From assembly GCA_000433675.1 (NCBI GenBank), contig FR893527.1:1-16339 (forward strand): a stretch of 16,339 bases of DNA. Reading direction: 5' to 3'. The stretch's first letter is position 1, and the number at the start of each line of letters is the position of its first letter. The DNA comes from Clostridium sp. CAG:433. Its GTDB lineage: Bacteria; Bacillota_I; Bacilli_A; RF39; UBA660. Positions 6,996 through 14,606 of this stretch are shown here, in pieces. The position numbers and the translations under genes were made by a program. The notes beneath the pieces were generated by a model, which was not told the DNA's origin, made no database searches, and worked only from the letters and a program-made list of their open reading frames with translations.

Positions 6996-7006
6996 GACAA
7001 ATGTTT
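6996..7006. promoter_or_regulatory. Second LexA-like repeat in the cotJ-dinB intergenic region
   Basis: ACAAATGTTT (6997-7006) is identical over 10 bases to the core of the dinB SOS box and lies exactly 44 bp upstream of it, about four helical turns. It is just upstream of the cotJA/B start on the other strand. It lacks the GAAC half (GACA), so it would be a weak site. Confidence 0.4.
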
Positions 7007-7029
7007 ATATTTGAATGAGCATTTGCCTA

Positions 7030-7058
7030 TTGAGCATAAAACAAATGTTTGATATAAT
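7030..7058 (+). promoter_or_regulatory. dinB promoter with internal SOS box
   Basis: TTGAGC (7030-7035) and TATAAT (7053-7058) are 17 bp apart, with an extended -10 (TGATATAAT). The LexA box AACAAATGTTTG at 7040-7051 fills the spacer, so bound repressor would block polymerase directly. Confidence 0.75.
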
Positions 7059-7076
7059 AAATATGAGGAAAAGATT

Positions 7077-8258
7077 ATGGAAAGAATAGTTTTACATATA
7101 GATGTTAATAGTGCTTTTTTATCTTGGTCTGCAGTTAAACTTTTAGAAGAAGGATATAAAAAAGATATTAGAAATGAAGTTGCTGTTGTTGCTGGAGATC
7201 CTAAAAAAAGACATGGAATAATAGTGGCCGCTAGTATTCCAGCAAAAAAATTAGGGATAAAAGCGCCAATTAACTTATATGAAGCAAGAAGAAAATATAA
7301 AGATTTAATAGTAGTAAAACCAGATTATAATTATTATTATCAAAAATCAAAAGCAATGATGGATTTTTTAAAGAAATTATTCCCAGAATTTCAACAATAT
7401 TCAATAGATGAATGTTTTATAGAATATACATCTATGAAAAGAATTTATGGTGATGAAGTAAAATTTGCTTATAAACTAAAAAATGAAATATATAAAAGAT
7501 TTGGATTTACTGTTAATGTTGGTATAGGCAATAATAAATTATGCGCTAAAATGGCATCAGATTTTGAAAAGCCTAATAAAGTTCATACATTATATGAATA
7601 TGAATTTAAAGATAAAGTATGGAATTTAGATATATCAGAGTTATTTATGGCTGGTAAGTCTTCTTGTAAAAAATTAAGAGAACTAAATATAAATACTATT
7701 AAAGACCTTGCATGTGCAGATTATAATATGATTGTTCGTAATTTAAAAGGAATTGGTAAGATGCTTTATGAATATGCAAATGGTATAGATGATAGTAAGG
7801 TTGAAAATCTTTATGAAGAAAGAAAAGGAATAGGATATTCTAGAACACTAACAGATGATTCAGATAATATTGAAGAACTTTATTCATATCTTTATAATTT
7901 TGCAAAAGATATTTCATCATCACTTAGAAAAAAAGAAGTATATGCTTCTACGTTAATGGTAACTATTAGAAATTATGAATTTAAAACAGTAAATCATCAA
8001 AAAAAGTATACAAATTCATTTTGTTTAACAAACGATATATATGAGAAAGCAAAAGAATTATTTAATGAGTTTTGGGACAAAGAACCAGTTAGATTAATAG
8101 GCCTTAGAGCAACTGATTTTACAAGTACAAATAGTGTGCAGCTATCTATGTTTGATAAAAATAACGATAGTTATAAAGAAGAACAATTACAGAAACTAGT
8201 TGATAATATTAATAGTAAATTAGGTAGTTCATCTGTAACACTTGGTGTGAAAAAATAA
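7077..8258 (+). CDS. dinB: DNA polymerase IV (Y-family translesion polymerase)
   Basis: The enzyme copies damaged DNA with low fidelity during the SOS response. The Y-family catalytic core is present: Asp9 in LHIDVNSAF and Asp111-Glu112 in YSIDECFIEYT. Phe14 is in the steric-gate position, and the KPDYNYYYQKS and GIGNNKLCAKMASDFEKP blocks follow. A helix-hairpin-helix thumb (about 186-235) and a little-finger domain complete the 393-residue protein. QLSMF at about 355-359 is a good sliding-clamp-binding motif. The SD GAGGAAAAG precedes the ATG at 7077. The LexA box in the promoter shows co-regulation with recA. A UvrX/UmuC-type Y polymerase is the alternative name. Confidence 0.92.
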   Translation: MERIVLHIDVNSAFLSWSAVKLLEEGYKKDIRNEVAVVAGDPKKRHGIIVAASIPAKKLGIKAPINLYEARRKYKDLIVVKPDYNYYYQKSKAMMDFLKKLFPEFQQYSIDECFIEYTSMKRIYGDEVKFAYKLKNEIYKRFGFTVNVGIGNNKLCAKMASDFEKPNKVHTLYEYEFKDKVWNLDISELFMAGKSSCKKLRELNINTIKDLACADYNMIVRNLKGIGKMLYEYANGIDDSKVENLYEERKGIGYSRTLTDDSDNIEELYSYLYNFAKDISSSLRKKEVYASTLMVTIRNYEFKTVNHQKKYTNSFCLTNDIYEKAKELFNEFWDKEPVRLIGLRATDFTSTNSVQLSMFDKNNDSYKEEQLQKLVDNINSKLGSSSVTLGVKK

Positions 8259-8266
8259 TATTTGTA

Positions 8267-8275
8267 TGGTATAAT
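8267..8275 (+). promoter_or_regulatory. Extended -10 promoter for tex
   Basis: TGGTATAAT fits TGnTATAAT, about 45 bases before the tex start. No clear -35 is visible. Confidence 0.5.
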
Positions 8276-8321
8276 TTATATGTTGAATAAAAAATATTGT
8301 AAATGAAGAGGATGTAAAAAA

Positions 8322-10469
8322 ATGAATGAAGATATAATTAAACAAATTGCGCTTGAACTAAATATTAGAGTAGAACAAGTTAAAAGTACATTAAAAATGT
8401 TAGAAGATGGTAATACAATACCATTTATCGCAAGATATAGAAAAGAAGTAACTGGTAATCTAGATGAAGAACAAATAAGATCAATCAGTGAAGTTTATGA
8501 ATATCAAGTTAACTTATTAAAAAGAAAAGAAGATGTTATTAGATTAATAGATGAAAAAGGTTTATTAACAGATAAAATAAAAACAGAAATAATGAATGCT
8601 TCAAAATTAGTAGAAGTAGAAGATTTATATAGACCATACAAAGAAAAGAAAAAAACAAAAGCAACAGAGGCAATTAAAAATGGCCTTGAGGGCTTAGCAA
8701 AAATTATATTAAGTTTTCCAAAAGAACTTTATGCTGTGGATAAATTCTTAAATGATAATGTTAAAACTAAGGAAGACGCTATTGAGGGTGCTAAATACAT
8801 AATCGCAGAGTATATAAGTGATAATGCATATTATAGAAAATGGATAAGAAATGATATATATAATAATTCTAAAATAGTTACTAAGAAAAAGAAAAATGCT
8901 GTTGATGAGAAAAAAGTTTATGAAATGTATTATGATTATTCTGAAGATGTTAAATATATAAAGCCACATAGAGTACTTGCTGTAAATAGAGGAGAAAAAG
9001 AGGGCGTACTAAGTGTTTCACTAGAATATAATAAAGAATATATTTATAATTATTTAGAAAAGAAACTTATAAAAGATGAGAATTCTGAATGTGCAATATA
9101 TGTAAAAGATGCAATAGTTGATTCATATAAAAGATTAATTGGACCAAGTGTTGAAAGAGAAATTAGAAGTGAACTTACTGAAAAAAGTGAAGAAGGAGCA
9201 ATAGAAGTATTTGCTAAAAACTTAGAAAATTATTTACTTACTCCTCCAATGAAAGATAAAATGATATTAGGTTTAGATCCAGCATATAGAACAGGTTGTA
9301 AACTAGCAGTTATAGATTATACTGGTCAAATGCTTGATATAAAAGTAATATATCCTCATGAACCTAAGAATGATTTTGAAGGCAGCAAAAAAATTGTACT
9401 TGATTTAATAGATAAATATAATATTGATGTAATAGCAATCGGTAATGGTACTGCATCAAGAGAAAGTGAAACATTTATCGCAAATGTTATAAAAGATGCA
9501 AAAAGAAGCGTAAGCTATATTATTGTTAATGAGGCTGGAGCGAGCGTATATTCAGCAAGTAAACTGGCAATAGAAGAATTTCCTAATTTACATGTCGAAG
9601 AAAGAAGTGCAATATCGATTGCAAGAAGACTTCAAGATCCACTTAGTGAACTTGTTAAAATTGATTCTAAGTCAATAGGTGTTGGACAATATCAACATGA
9701 TGTAAAAGAAAAAAATCTAAATGAAGCACTTGATTTTGTTGTTAGTAAATCAGTTAATAATGTTGGTGTTAATATAAATACAGCAAGTGCATCAATACTT
9801 AAATATATATCAGGTTTAACTAAAAAATCTATTGAAAAAATTATAGATTTTAGAAATAAACATGGCAGATTCAATTCTAGAAATGAACTTATAGATAATA
9901 AGATATTAAGTGCTAAAGCATATGAACAGTCAATAGGATTTATGAGAGTACTAGATGGATCTAATCCACTTGATAAAACAAGTATTCACCCAGAAAGTTA
10001 TGCTAAAACAACTAAACTTCTTGAAAGTATTGGTATGAATTATGATAGTCTTGGAACAGAAGAACTTGTACAAAAATTAGATAATATTGATATAGATGAT
10101 TATTCTAAAAAACTTGATATAGATATTTATACACTTGAGGATATTATAAATTCACTTAAGAAACCTAATAGAGATCCAAGAGATGATTTTGATAAACCTA
10201 TTTTAAAAAGTGATGTTCTTCATATAGAAGATTTAAAAAAAGGAATGGAACTTGAAGGTACAGTTAGAAATGTAGTAGACTTTGGTGCATTTATCGATAT
10301 TGGAATTAAAAATGATGGACTTGTTCATATTTCAAAGATTACAGATAGATATATAAAACATCCATCAGAAGTATTAAGTGTTGGTGACATTGTAACTTGT
10401 TATGTTGATGAAGTATTTTTAGATAAAGGAAAAGTAGCACTTTCTTTAATAAAAAATGATGAAGAATAA
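8322..10469 (+). CDS. tex: Tex, S1-domain RNA-binding transcription accessory protein
   Basis: Tex is a cytoplasmic nucleic-acid-binding protein that interacts with transcribing RNA polymerase; its exact task is unsettled. The 715 residues match the family length and domain order. They comprise a helical Tex N-terminal region (about 1-190; EDGNTIPFIARYRKEVTGNL is characteristic), an RNase H-like YqgF domain (about 315-440; ILGLDPAYRTGCKLAV), a helix-hairpin-helix region (about 480-560; LNEALDFVVSKSVNNVGVN, then INTASASILKYISGL), and a C-terminal S1 domain (about 640-712; GTVRNVVDFGAFIDIGIKND). The start at 8322 is preceded by AAGAGGATG. No terminator is seen after it, so readthrough into the next gene is possible. 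Confidence 0.96.
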   Translation: MNEDIIKQIALELNIRVEQVKSTLKMLEDGNTIPFIARYRKEVTGNLDEEQIRSISEVYEYQVNLLKRKEDVIRLIDEKGLLTDKIKTEIMNASKLVEVEDLYRPYKEKKKTKATEAIKNGLEGLAKIILSFPKELYAVDKFLNDNVKTKEDAIEGAKYIIAEYISDNAYYRKWIRNDIYNNSKIVTKKKKNAVDEKKVYEMYYDYSEDVKYIKPHRVLAVNRGEKEGVLSVSLEYNKEYIYNYLEKKLIKDENSECAIYVKDAIVDSYKRLIGPSVEREIRSELTEKSEEGAIEVFAKNLENYLLTPPMKDKMILGLDPAYRTGCKLAVIDYTGQMLDIKVIYPHEPKNDFEGSKKIVLDLIDKYNIDVIAIGNGTASRESETFIANVIKDAKRSVSYIIVNEAGASVYSASKLAIEEFPNLHVEERSAISIARRLQDPLSELVKIDSKSIGVGQYQHDVKEKNLNEALDFVVSKSVNNVGVNINTASASILKYISGLTKKSIEKIIDFRNKHGRFNSRNELIDNKILSAKAYEQSIGFMRVLDGSNPLDKTSIHPESYAKTTKLLESIGMNYDSLGTEELVQKLDNIDIDDYSKKLDIDIYTLEDIINSLKKPNRDPRDDFDKPILKSDVLHIEDLKKGMELEGTVRNVVDFGAFIDIGIKNDGLVHISKITDRYIKHPSEVLSVGDIVTCYVDEVFLDKGKVALSLIKNDEE

Positions 10470-10522
10470 TATTGTTTAATTAAATGAATATATTGTAATA
10501 AATATAGATTGGAGTGAATTAT

Positions 10523-11071
10523 ATGAAAGGAAATCAATTAAATTTAAAAGATGAGAGTATATTTAATCAATATTTGGAAGAAAATATAAAAGAGTTAGAT
10601 AATAGAATTCAAAAATTACAAGAAGAAATCTTTTGTCTAATATTTAATAATATACCAGAGGATCAAATGAATGGTTCCATAGATGTACCAGTTGTAAAAA
10701 GAGAGAATAGCGATTTTGAGATATTAAAAACGCAAAAAGGTAAAATTTGTCAAGAAATAAGAAATATTCAAAAACAAATAACAGTGTCTTCAATTTTATC
10801 AAAGTCAGAGATTTCTAGTTTAAAACAAAGAAAAGAAAGTTTAGAAAAGGAACTTGCTTATATAAATGAAAATCCTAAAAAATATTTGAGATATCAAGAG
10901 GCAAAGAATTTTAATTTTTCAAGTATTTCAGATGAAAGAATCAGAATAGTAATTAAATGTAAACTTGATGAACTTTCTATGCTGGTTAAAGAAAAAGAAA
11001 AATTTTCAAAAATAAATCCTTTTTCAAAGAAAAATGAAAAACAGAGAAAATATAAACCTGATAACAAATAA
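10523..11071 (+). CDS. Coiled-coil protein of unknown function
   Basis: The product was not recognised. The start is the ATG at 10523, eight bases after GGAG; a GTG at 10514 overlaps the SD. The 182 residues are strongly helical and charged. Heptad-like stretches lie at about 20-40 (LEENIKELDNRIQKLQEEI) and about 75-115 (KICQEIRNIQKQ, then LKQRKESLEKELAYINEN). A third helix ends in a lysine-rich tail (KINPFSKKNEKQRK). There is no signal peptide, membrane segment or enzyme motif, so a cytoplasmic structural or adaptor role is all that can be suggested. It follows tex by about 50 bases and ends just before the tRNA-Gly promoter. Confidence 0.7.
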   Translation: MKGNQLNLKDESIFNQYLEENIKELDNRIQKLQEEIFCLIFNNIPEDQMNGSIDVPVVKRENSDFEILKTQKGKICQEIRNIQKQITVSSILSKSEISSLKQRKESLEKELAYINENPKKYLRYQEAKNFNFSSISDERIRIVIKCKLDELSMLVKEKEKFSKINPFSKKNEKQRKYKPDNK

Positions 11072-11087
11072 AAATTTAAAAAAGGTA

Positions 11088-11116
11088 TTGACAACTAACA
11101 AAAAAATAAGTATACT
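11088..11116 (+). promoter_or_regulatory. Strong promoter of tRNA-Gly
   Basis: TTGACA (11088-11093), a 17-bp spacer and TATACT (11111-11116) form a near-consensus promoter about 22 bases upstream of the tRNA. Confidence 0.85.
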
Positions 11117-11134
11117 TAAATAGTACTTATTTTT
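11102..11134 (+). terminator. A/T hairpin overlapping the tRNA promoter
   Basis: A perfect 11-bp stem, AAAAATAAGTA and TACTTATTTTT, with an 11-base loop ends in T residues. It would stop transcripts from the coiled-coil gene, yet its left arm and loop contain the -10 of the tRNA promoter. Confidence 0.5.
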
Positions 11135-11137
11135 GAT

Positions 11138-11211
11138 GCAGGTGTAGTTTAATGGTAGAACCTCAGCCTTCCAAGCTGACTACGGGAGTTCGATTCTCCT
11201 CACCTGCTCCA
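11138..11211 (+). tRNA. tRNA-Gly (anticodon TCC)
   Basis: The complete cloverleaf has acceptor GCAGGTG/CACCTGC (7 bp), a D arm with GTTTAATGGTAGAAC, anticodon stem TCAGC/GCTGA with loop CTTCCAA (anticodon TCC), a T arm GGGAG-TTCGATT-CTCCT and discriminator T. The CCA end is encoded at 11209-11211. It reads GGA and GGG glycine codons. It has its own promoter and is followed by two hairpin terminators. Although it sits next to a mobile element, no second copy of its 3' end was found in the window, so it is not shown to be an attachment site. Confidence 0.97.
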
Positions 11212-11223
11212 TAGTGAAATCTG

Positions 11224-11242
11224 CTCGAACTTTTCGAGTTTT
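11224..11242 (+). terminator. First terminator after tRNA-Gly
   Basis: CTCGAA/TTCGAG around CTT is followed by TTTT. The stem is short but GC-containing. Confidence 0.6.
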
Positions 11243-11249
11243 GATAAAT

Positions 11250-11279
11250 AACTAATTCAGAAATGGATTAGTTTTTTTT
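11250..11279 (+). terminator. Second terminator after tRNA-Gly
   Basis: AACTAATTC/GGATTAGTT forms a 9-bp stem with one G-T pair and loop AGAAAT, running into eight T residues. Confidence 0.75.
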
Positions 11280-11324
11280 GTATTTTAGAAAACTATTCCA
11301 TTCTCAAAAAGAAAGGATGGAACT

Positions 11325-11597
11325 ATGGTAAATATTATTAAAGAAGAAATTACATTAGAAGAATCACTAAAAAAGAAATTAGAGTTTATATGTGATTTTG
11401 CAAAAGTAAAACCTACTATTATTAATGGAAGTATTAGAAAAATTGATAAGACTAATTTAACTTATATTGAACCACATAGAATTATTATTAACAATATTAC
11501 TTTTCTTATCTTTAATTATTCTAATGAAATATTTATAGAGAATTTATCTAATAAGATTAAATTATCTGAATTAGAAAATTATTTGAAAAACTGCTAA
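11325..11597 (+). CDS. Small protein of unknown function
   Basis: This 90-residue reading frame has a good SD (GAAAGGATGG at about 11311) and an ATG at 11325. The product is mixed helix and strand: a charged N-terminal helix (EEITLEESLKKKLEFICDFAK), a middle with alternating hydrophobic residues (RIIINNITFLIFNYSNEIFIENL) and a final short helix. There is no signal peptide or known motif. It stands alone between the tRNA terminators and the attenuated promoter at 11602. It may be the first cargo gene of the mobile element or the last chromosomal gene; the sequence does not decide. No promoter of its own was recognised. Confidence 0.6.
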   Translation: MVNIIKEEITLEESLKKKLEFICDFAKVKPTIINGSIRKIDKTNLTYIEPHRIIINNITFLIFNYSNEIFIENLSNKIKLSELENYLKNC

Positions 11598-11601
11598 AAC
11601 C

Positions 11602-11629
11602 TTGACTTTTAAATAAAAAGTGATATTAT
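11602..11629 (+). promoter_or_regulatory. Strong promoter of the attenuated operon
   Basis: TTGACT (11602-11607), a 16-bp spacer and TATTAT (11624-11629) with TG one base before it (TGATATTAT) form an extended -10 promoter. Transcription would start near 11636. Confidence 0.7.
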
Positions 11630-11687
11630 AAATAACCAATAAATGACAAGCAGTATTAGTCGTTTTGAAAGAAAGCGAGGTACAACT

Positions 11688-11756
11688 ATGGTCAGATACA
11701 TATTTAATATTTATAATGATTATTATTTTGGAGTTAAGGATATTAGATTTATCTAG
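11688..11756 (+). CDS. Putative 22-residue leader peptide
   Basis: The ATG at 11688 follows GCGAGG by seven bases. The frame begins MVRYIFNIYNDYYF and ends at TAG in 11754-11756, inside the loop-side part of the terminator hairpin that follows. Size, position between a strong promoter and a terminator, and overlap with the hairpin are those of a leader peptide. It is rich in Tyr, Ile and Asn. An overlapping frame from TTG at 11665 would give a hydrophobic peptide of 36 residues, without a clear SD. Confidence 0.5.
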   Translation: MVRYIFNIYNDYYFGVKDIRFI

Positions 11757-11776
11757 TGTCTTTGACTCCCTTTTTT
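11730..11776 (+). promoter_or_regulatory. Attenuator: 18-bp terminator hairpin before the gene at 11798
   Basis: Left arm 11730-11747 and right arm 11752-11769 pair over 18 consecutive positions (four G-T wobbles) around the loop TTTA. The sequence then reads C and six T residues. The left arm begins inside the leader ORF. The right-arm end GACTCC (11764-11769) can instead pair with GGAGTT (11784-11789), the ribosome binding site of the next gene, so two exclusive folds exist. Confidence 0.7.
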
Positions 11777-11797
11777 AGTGAAAGGAGTTGAAAAATT

Positions 11798-12445
11798 ATG
11801 AATGAAGAATTGAGACTGAAAGAAAAATATTTTAGTGGTAATACATATTTGCAAGCATCAAATAAAAAGCAAGGAGAAGAAGTTTTAAAGATTCTATACA
11901 ATATTGAGCAATATGGTGATGAAAATAAAGGCCCAGATTTAATTTCAAAAACAAATAATAAAATATATGGAATTGAACATTTTGAGTTTGATAGTACAAA
12001 AAATGATAAAAAAGGAAGTAGATTTAAACAACAGATAGGAATTATAGATAATAAGGTTAATAATGAAATAAAAAGCAAAGATAAAGTTCACAATACTTCC
12101 GTATTAGAATTAAGTCAAGATTTGAGCAATTACATTAACAACTATAAAAAAATATACAATTATCATTATTCAAGAATTCAAAGTTATTTCGAAAATCTTA
12201 ATAGAGACTATCCAAGCTTAAAAAAAGAAATTTGGTTTTTTATAGAAGATGTGACACCATTTGGAAATCACTATCTAGATGCAGATTGTAATCCTGTACT
12301 ATTTCAACCAATGTTAGTTAAAGAGTTAATTGAATTATTTGAAAATTCTCCTCTACTTAAAGGTATATTGTTTGCAACTAATTCATTTGGTAATGAGAAA
12401 AAAATATTTGCCTATCTTAATAAATTAAATAATATTAACAAATGA
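11798..12445 (+). CDS. Uncharacterised cargo protein, possible PD-(D/E)XK nuclease-like
   Basis: The 215-residue product has no firm family assignment. The stretch GPDLISKTNNKIYGIEHFEF (about 46-65) places an Asp before a strand ending in Glu-His-Phe-Glu, loosely like the core of PD-(D/E)XK nucleases. The usual lysine is not clear, so this is only a suggestion. It continues with a lysine-rich segment (NDKKGSRFKQQ), a helical middle and a C-terminal part with EIWFFIEDVTPFGNHYL and LLKGILFATNSFG. There is no signal peptide or membrane segment. The SD AAAGGAG fits the ATG at 11798. Expression should be controlled by the attenuator directly upstream. It ends 100 bases before the recombinase and is probably cargo of the element. 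Confidence 0.75.
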   Translation: MNEELRLKEKYFSGNTYLQASNKKQGEEVLKILYNIEQYGDENKGPDLISKTNNKIYGIEHFEFDSTKNDKKGSRFKQQIGIIDNKVNNEIKSKDKVHNTSVLELSQDLSNYINNYKKIYNYHYSRIQSYFENLNRDYPSLKKEIWFFIEDVTPFGNHYLDADCNPVLFQPMLVKELIELFENSPLLKGILFATNSFGNEKKIFAYLNKLNNINK

Positions 12446-12545
12446 AGGAAAGAATGTGCAAAAGAATCAGTGGATAATTTGATGATTCAAAATTCATTAT
12501 GTTTTACAACTTTAATGAAAATTGAAAATTTGGAGGACTTTGAAG

Positions 12546-14417
12546 ATGAATAATGAAAAAATAAAATGTGGAATATACATGAGAGTTTCAACAGAGGATC
12601 AGGCCAGAGAAGGTTTTAGTTTACCAGAACAAAAAGAACGATTAGAAACCTATTGTAAGTTTAATGATTATGAAATAGTAGAATACTATACTGATGCTGG
12701 AATAAGTGCTAAAACTGGAAATCATAGACCAGAATATGAAAGAATGCTAGAAGATGGTAAAAATGGCAAAATAAATATGATAGTTGCTTTAAAATTAGAT
12801 AGAATAACAAGAAGTATTAAAGATTGGGAAACTTTAATGGATTATTCTGATAAATATAATGTTGCTCTTGCTTTTGTAAACGATAAAATTGATACAACTA
12901 ATGCCAATGGAAAAATGGTATCTAGAATTATGATGAGTGTTAGTCAAAATGAAATTGAAAGAACTAGTGAAAGAACAATTATAGGTTTATCTGGTGCAAT
13001 TAAGCAAGGTCATATTCCTGCTCGTGCTCCATTAGGTTATAAACATATTGATAAAAAATTAGTTCCTGATCCACTTACAAAAGATATTGTAATTAGAATA
13101 TATAATATGTATTTTGAAGGTAAAACTTACTTTAATATTGCTACTATATTTAATCAAGAAAAGGTTTTAGGAAAAACTAATTGGAAAGACACAGGAATAT
13201 TAAGAATAATAGCAAATGAAGTTTATAAAGGCGATTATGTGCATGGAAAAAGAACAAATCATCCAACATATTATGAAAATGTTGTTGAACCAATAGTATC
13301 AAAAGAATTATGGGAAAATTGCCAAGTTCAAAAAAAGAAGAATCAAAAAAATTATATGAGAACACAAACCTATATATTTTTGCAAAAATTAAAATGCCCT
13401 AAATGTGGAAGAATACTTGCTGGTGGGGCTAGTCATAAGAAAAAAGCAGATAAATGGTATTTCTATTATAGGTGTGAAGATTGTAAAAATAATATCAAAG
13501 AAACTGAAATAGAAGAAACTATTAAAACTTTACTTGCTGATATTTTGGAATATGATAATGTTGTTAATGAATTCTTTTTACCAGTATTAAAATCTAAAAT
13601 AAATAATCCAGAAGATGAACTCAAAAAAGAACTAAAAAATTTAGATAATAAAAAAGAAAGAATTAAAAAAGCATATATTGATTCATTATTTACTGAAGAT
13701 GAATTTAAAGAAGAAACAAAAATAATAGAAAATCAAATTGAGTATATAAATTCAAAACTATTAGAGAATCAACAAGCAGAACAATTAAACTTTACTACTG
13801 ATGATATACTTCTTAAAAGAGATATGGATTTTATCAATAAAGTTAAACTACCAATATCTTATTATGCTTTTAATGATAATTGGAACTTACTTGATAGAGA
13901 AAAGAAAGCAGATATTATTATGAGATATGTTGATGATATAGAACTTGAAATGATAAATAATAAATATGCAGTTAAACAAGTTAATTTTAGAAGTACCTTT
14001 TATAGTGATTTTGAAGAACTATATAAAAAAGGTTATATTGATAGAAAAAGACCTCTTGTATTTAACTTTGATGGTATATGTGTAGATACAAATGTTAGAT
14101 ATAGTGAATATCTACCAACTGAAAAAGTAATACAACATTTATATAGATTAAATGAATATTATGAAGTTAATTTTTATAAGGGAACACTTTATAAAGAAAC
14201 AGAAAAATTAGATATGCTACCACTTAAAAATGGAGAAGTGCCTGTTAGAATATTCCCATTACAAGATAACAATAATGCAGATGAAACCTGGGTATCAATG
14301 GGAATGATTACAACAAAAAATAATCCAAATGATATAAAAGTAAATATTAGAGATGTATTTGAAACAATACCAAATGAAATAACGAAAGATGATATTGTTA
14401 GTCAAGAACAACAATAG
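12546..14417 (+). CDS. Large serine recombinase (site-specific integrase)
   Basis: The enzyme should integrate and excise the element by double-strand cleavage through a 5'-phosphoserine. The ATG at 12546 lies nine bases after GGAGG; an in-frame TTG at 12522 precedes that SD. The 623 residues begin with a resolvase domain (about 5-150): CGIYMRVSTEDQ holds the nucleophile Ser15, and LKLDRITRS and NEIERTSERT follow. A recombinase domain (about 165-270; APLGYKH, GILRIIANEVYKGDYVHGK) comes next, then a zinc ribbon (CPKCG near 284-287 and CEDC near 310-313). A coiled coil occupies about 355-415. About 150 further residues follow the usual end (NKYAVKQVNFRS). The region between 12446 and 12545 shows no convincing promoter. 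Confidence 0.92.
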   Translation: MNNEKIKCGIYMRVSTEDQAREGFSLPEQKERLETYCKFNDYEIVEYYTDAGISAKTGNHRPEYERMLEDGKNGKINMIVALKLDRITRSIKDWETLMDYSDKYNVALAFVNDKIDTTNANGKMVSRIMMSVSQNEIERTSERTIIGLSGAIKQGHIPARAPLGYKHIDKKLVPDPLTKDIVIRIYNMYFEGKTYFNIATIFNQEKVLGKTNWKDTGILRIIANEVYKGDYVHGKRTNHPTYYENVVEPIVSKELWENCQVQKKKNQKNYMRTQTYIFLQKLKCPKCGRILAGGASHKKKADKWYFYYRCEDCKNNIKETEIEETIKTLLADILEYDNVVNEFFLPVLKSKINNPEDELKKELKNLDNKKERIKKAYIDSLFTEDEFKEETKIIENQIEYINSKLLENQQAEQLNFTTDDILLKRDMDFINKVKLPISYYAFNDNWNLLDREKKADIIMRYVDDIELEMINNKYAVKQVNFRSTFYSDFEELYKKGYIDRKRPLVFNFDGICVDTNVRYSEYLPTEKVIQHLYRLNEYYEVNFYKGTLYKETEKLDMLPLKNGEVPVRIFPLQDNNNADETWVSMGMITTKNNPNDIKVNIRDVFETIPNEITKDDIVSQEQQ

Positions 14418-14443
14418 TTGCTTGTGAAATTCTTGACTAACAA
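14395..14443. repeat. 14-bp perfect inverted repeat spanning the recombinase stop codon
   Basis: TTGTTAGTCAAGAA (14395-14408) and TTCTTGACTAACAA (14430-14443) flank 21 bases that contain the stop at 14415-14417. No T run follows on either strand, so it is not an ordinary terminator. An mRNA 3' stabiliser, a protein site or a recombination site are possible. Confidence 0.7.
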
Positions 14444-14606
14444 AAAATAAAAACATAATGGAAAAACTTTAAAACAAAAATTACATTTTTCGTTTTGAAG
14501 TTACCTATCAAAAAGAGTTTTTTGCTAACTTTTTTTGAAAAAAGTTATAACAAACGAGCACGTTTTGTTGTTGTAAGACAATGAAGGTGGGAAAAGTTTG
14601 TTAAAT

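Noticed and set aside
8748..8969. Minus-strand frame of 73 codons inside tex
   Set aside because: It lies wholly within the well-supported tex gene, has no SD and gives a low-complexity I/F/N-rich product.
10894..11094. Minus-strand frame of 66 codons at the end of the coiled-coil gene
   Set aside because: It has no SD, its product is F/S/L-rich low complexity, and it is antisense to the coiled-coil gene and runs into the tRNA promoter.
11138..11211. tRNA-Gly as the attachment site of the mobile element
   Set aside because: The 3' part of the tRNA is not repeated anywhere to its right in the window, and large serine recombinases usually do not use tRNA genes.
11749..12078. Minus-strand frame of 109 codons opposite the gene at 11798
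   Set aside because: It is antisense to a gene with a good SD and upstream attenuator. The hydrophobic product is what reverse reading of AT-rich coding DNA gives.
14580..14604. Short ATG frame after GACAATG in the hairpin region as a small gene
   Set aside because: It is only seven codons long with no SD in front.
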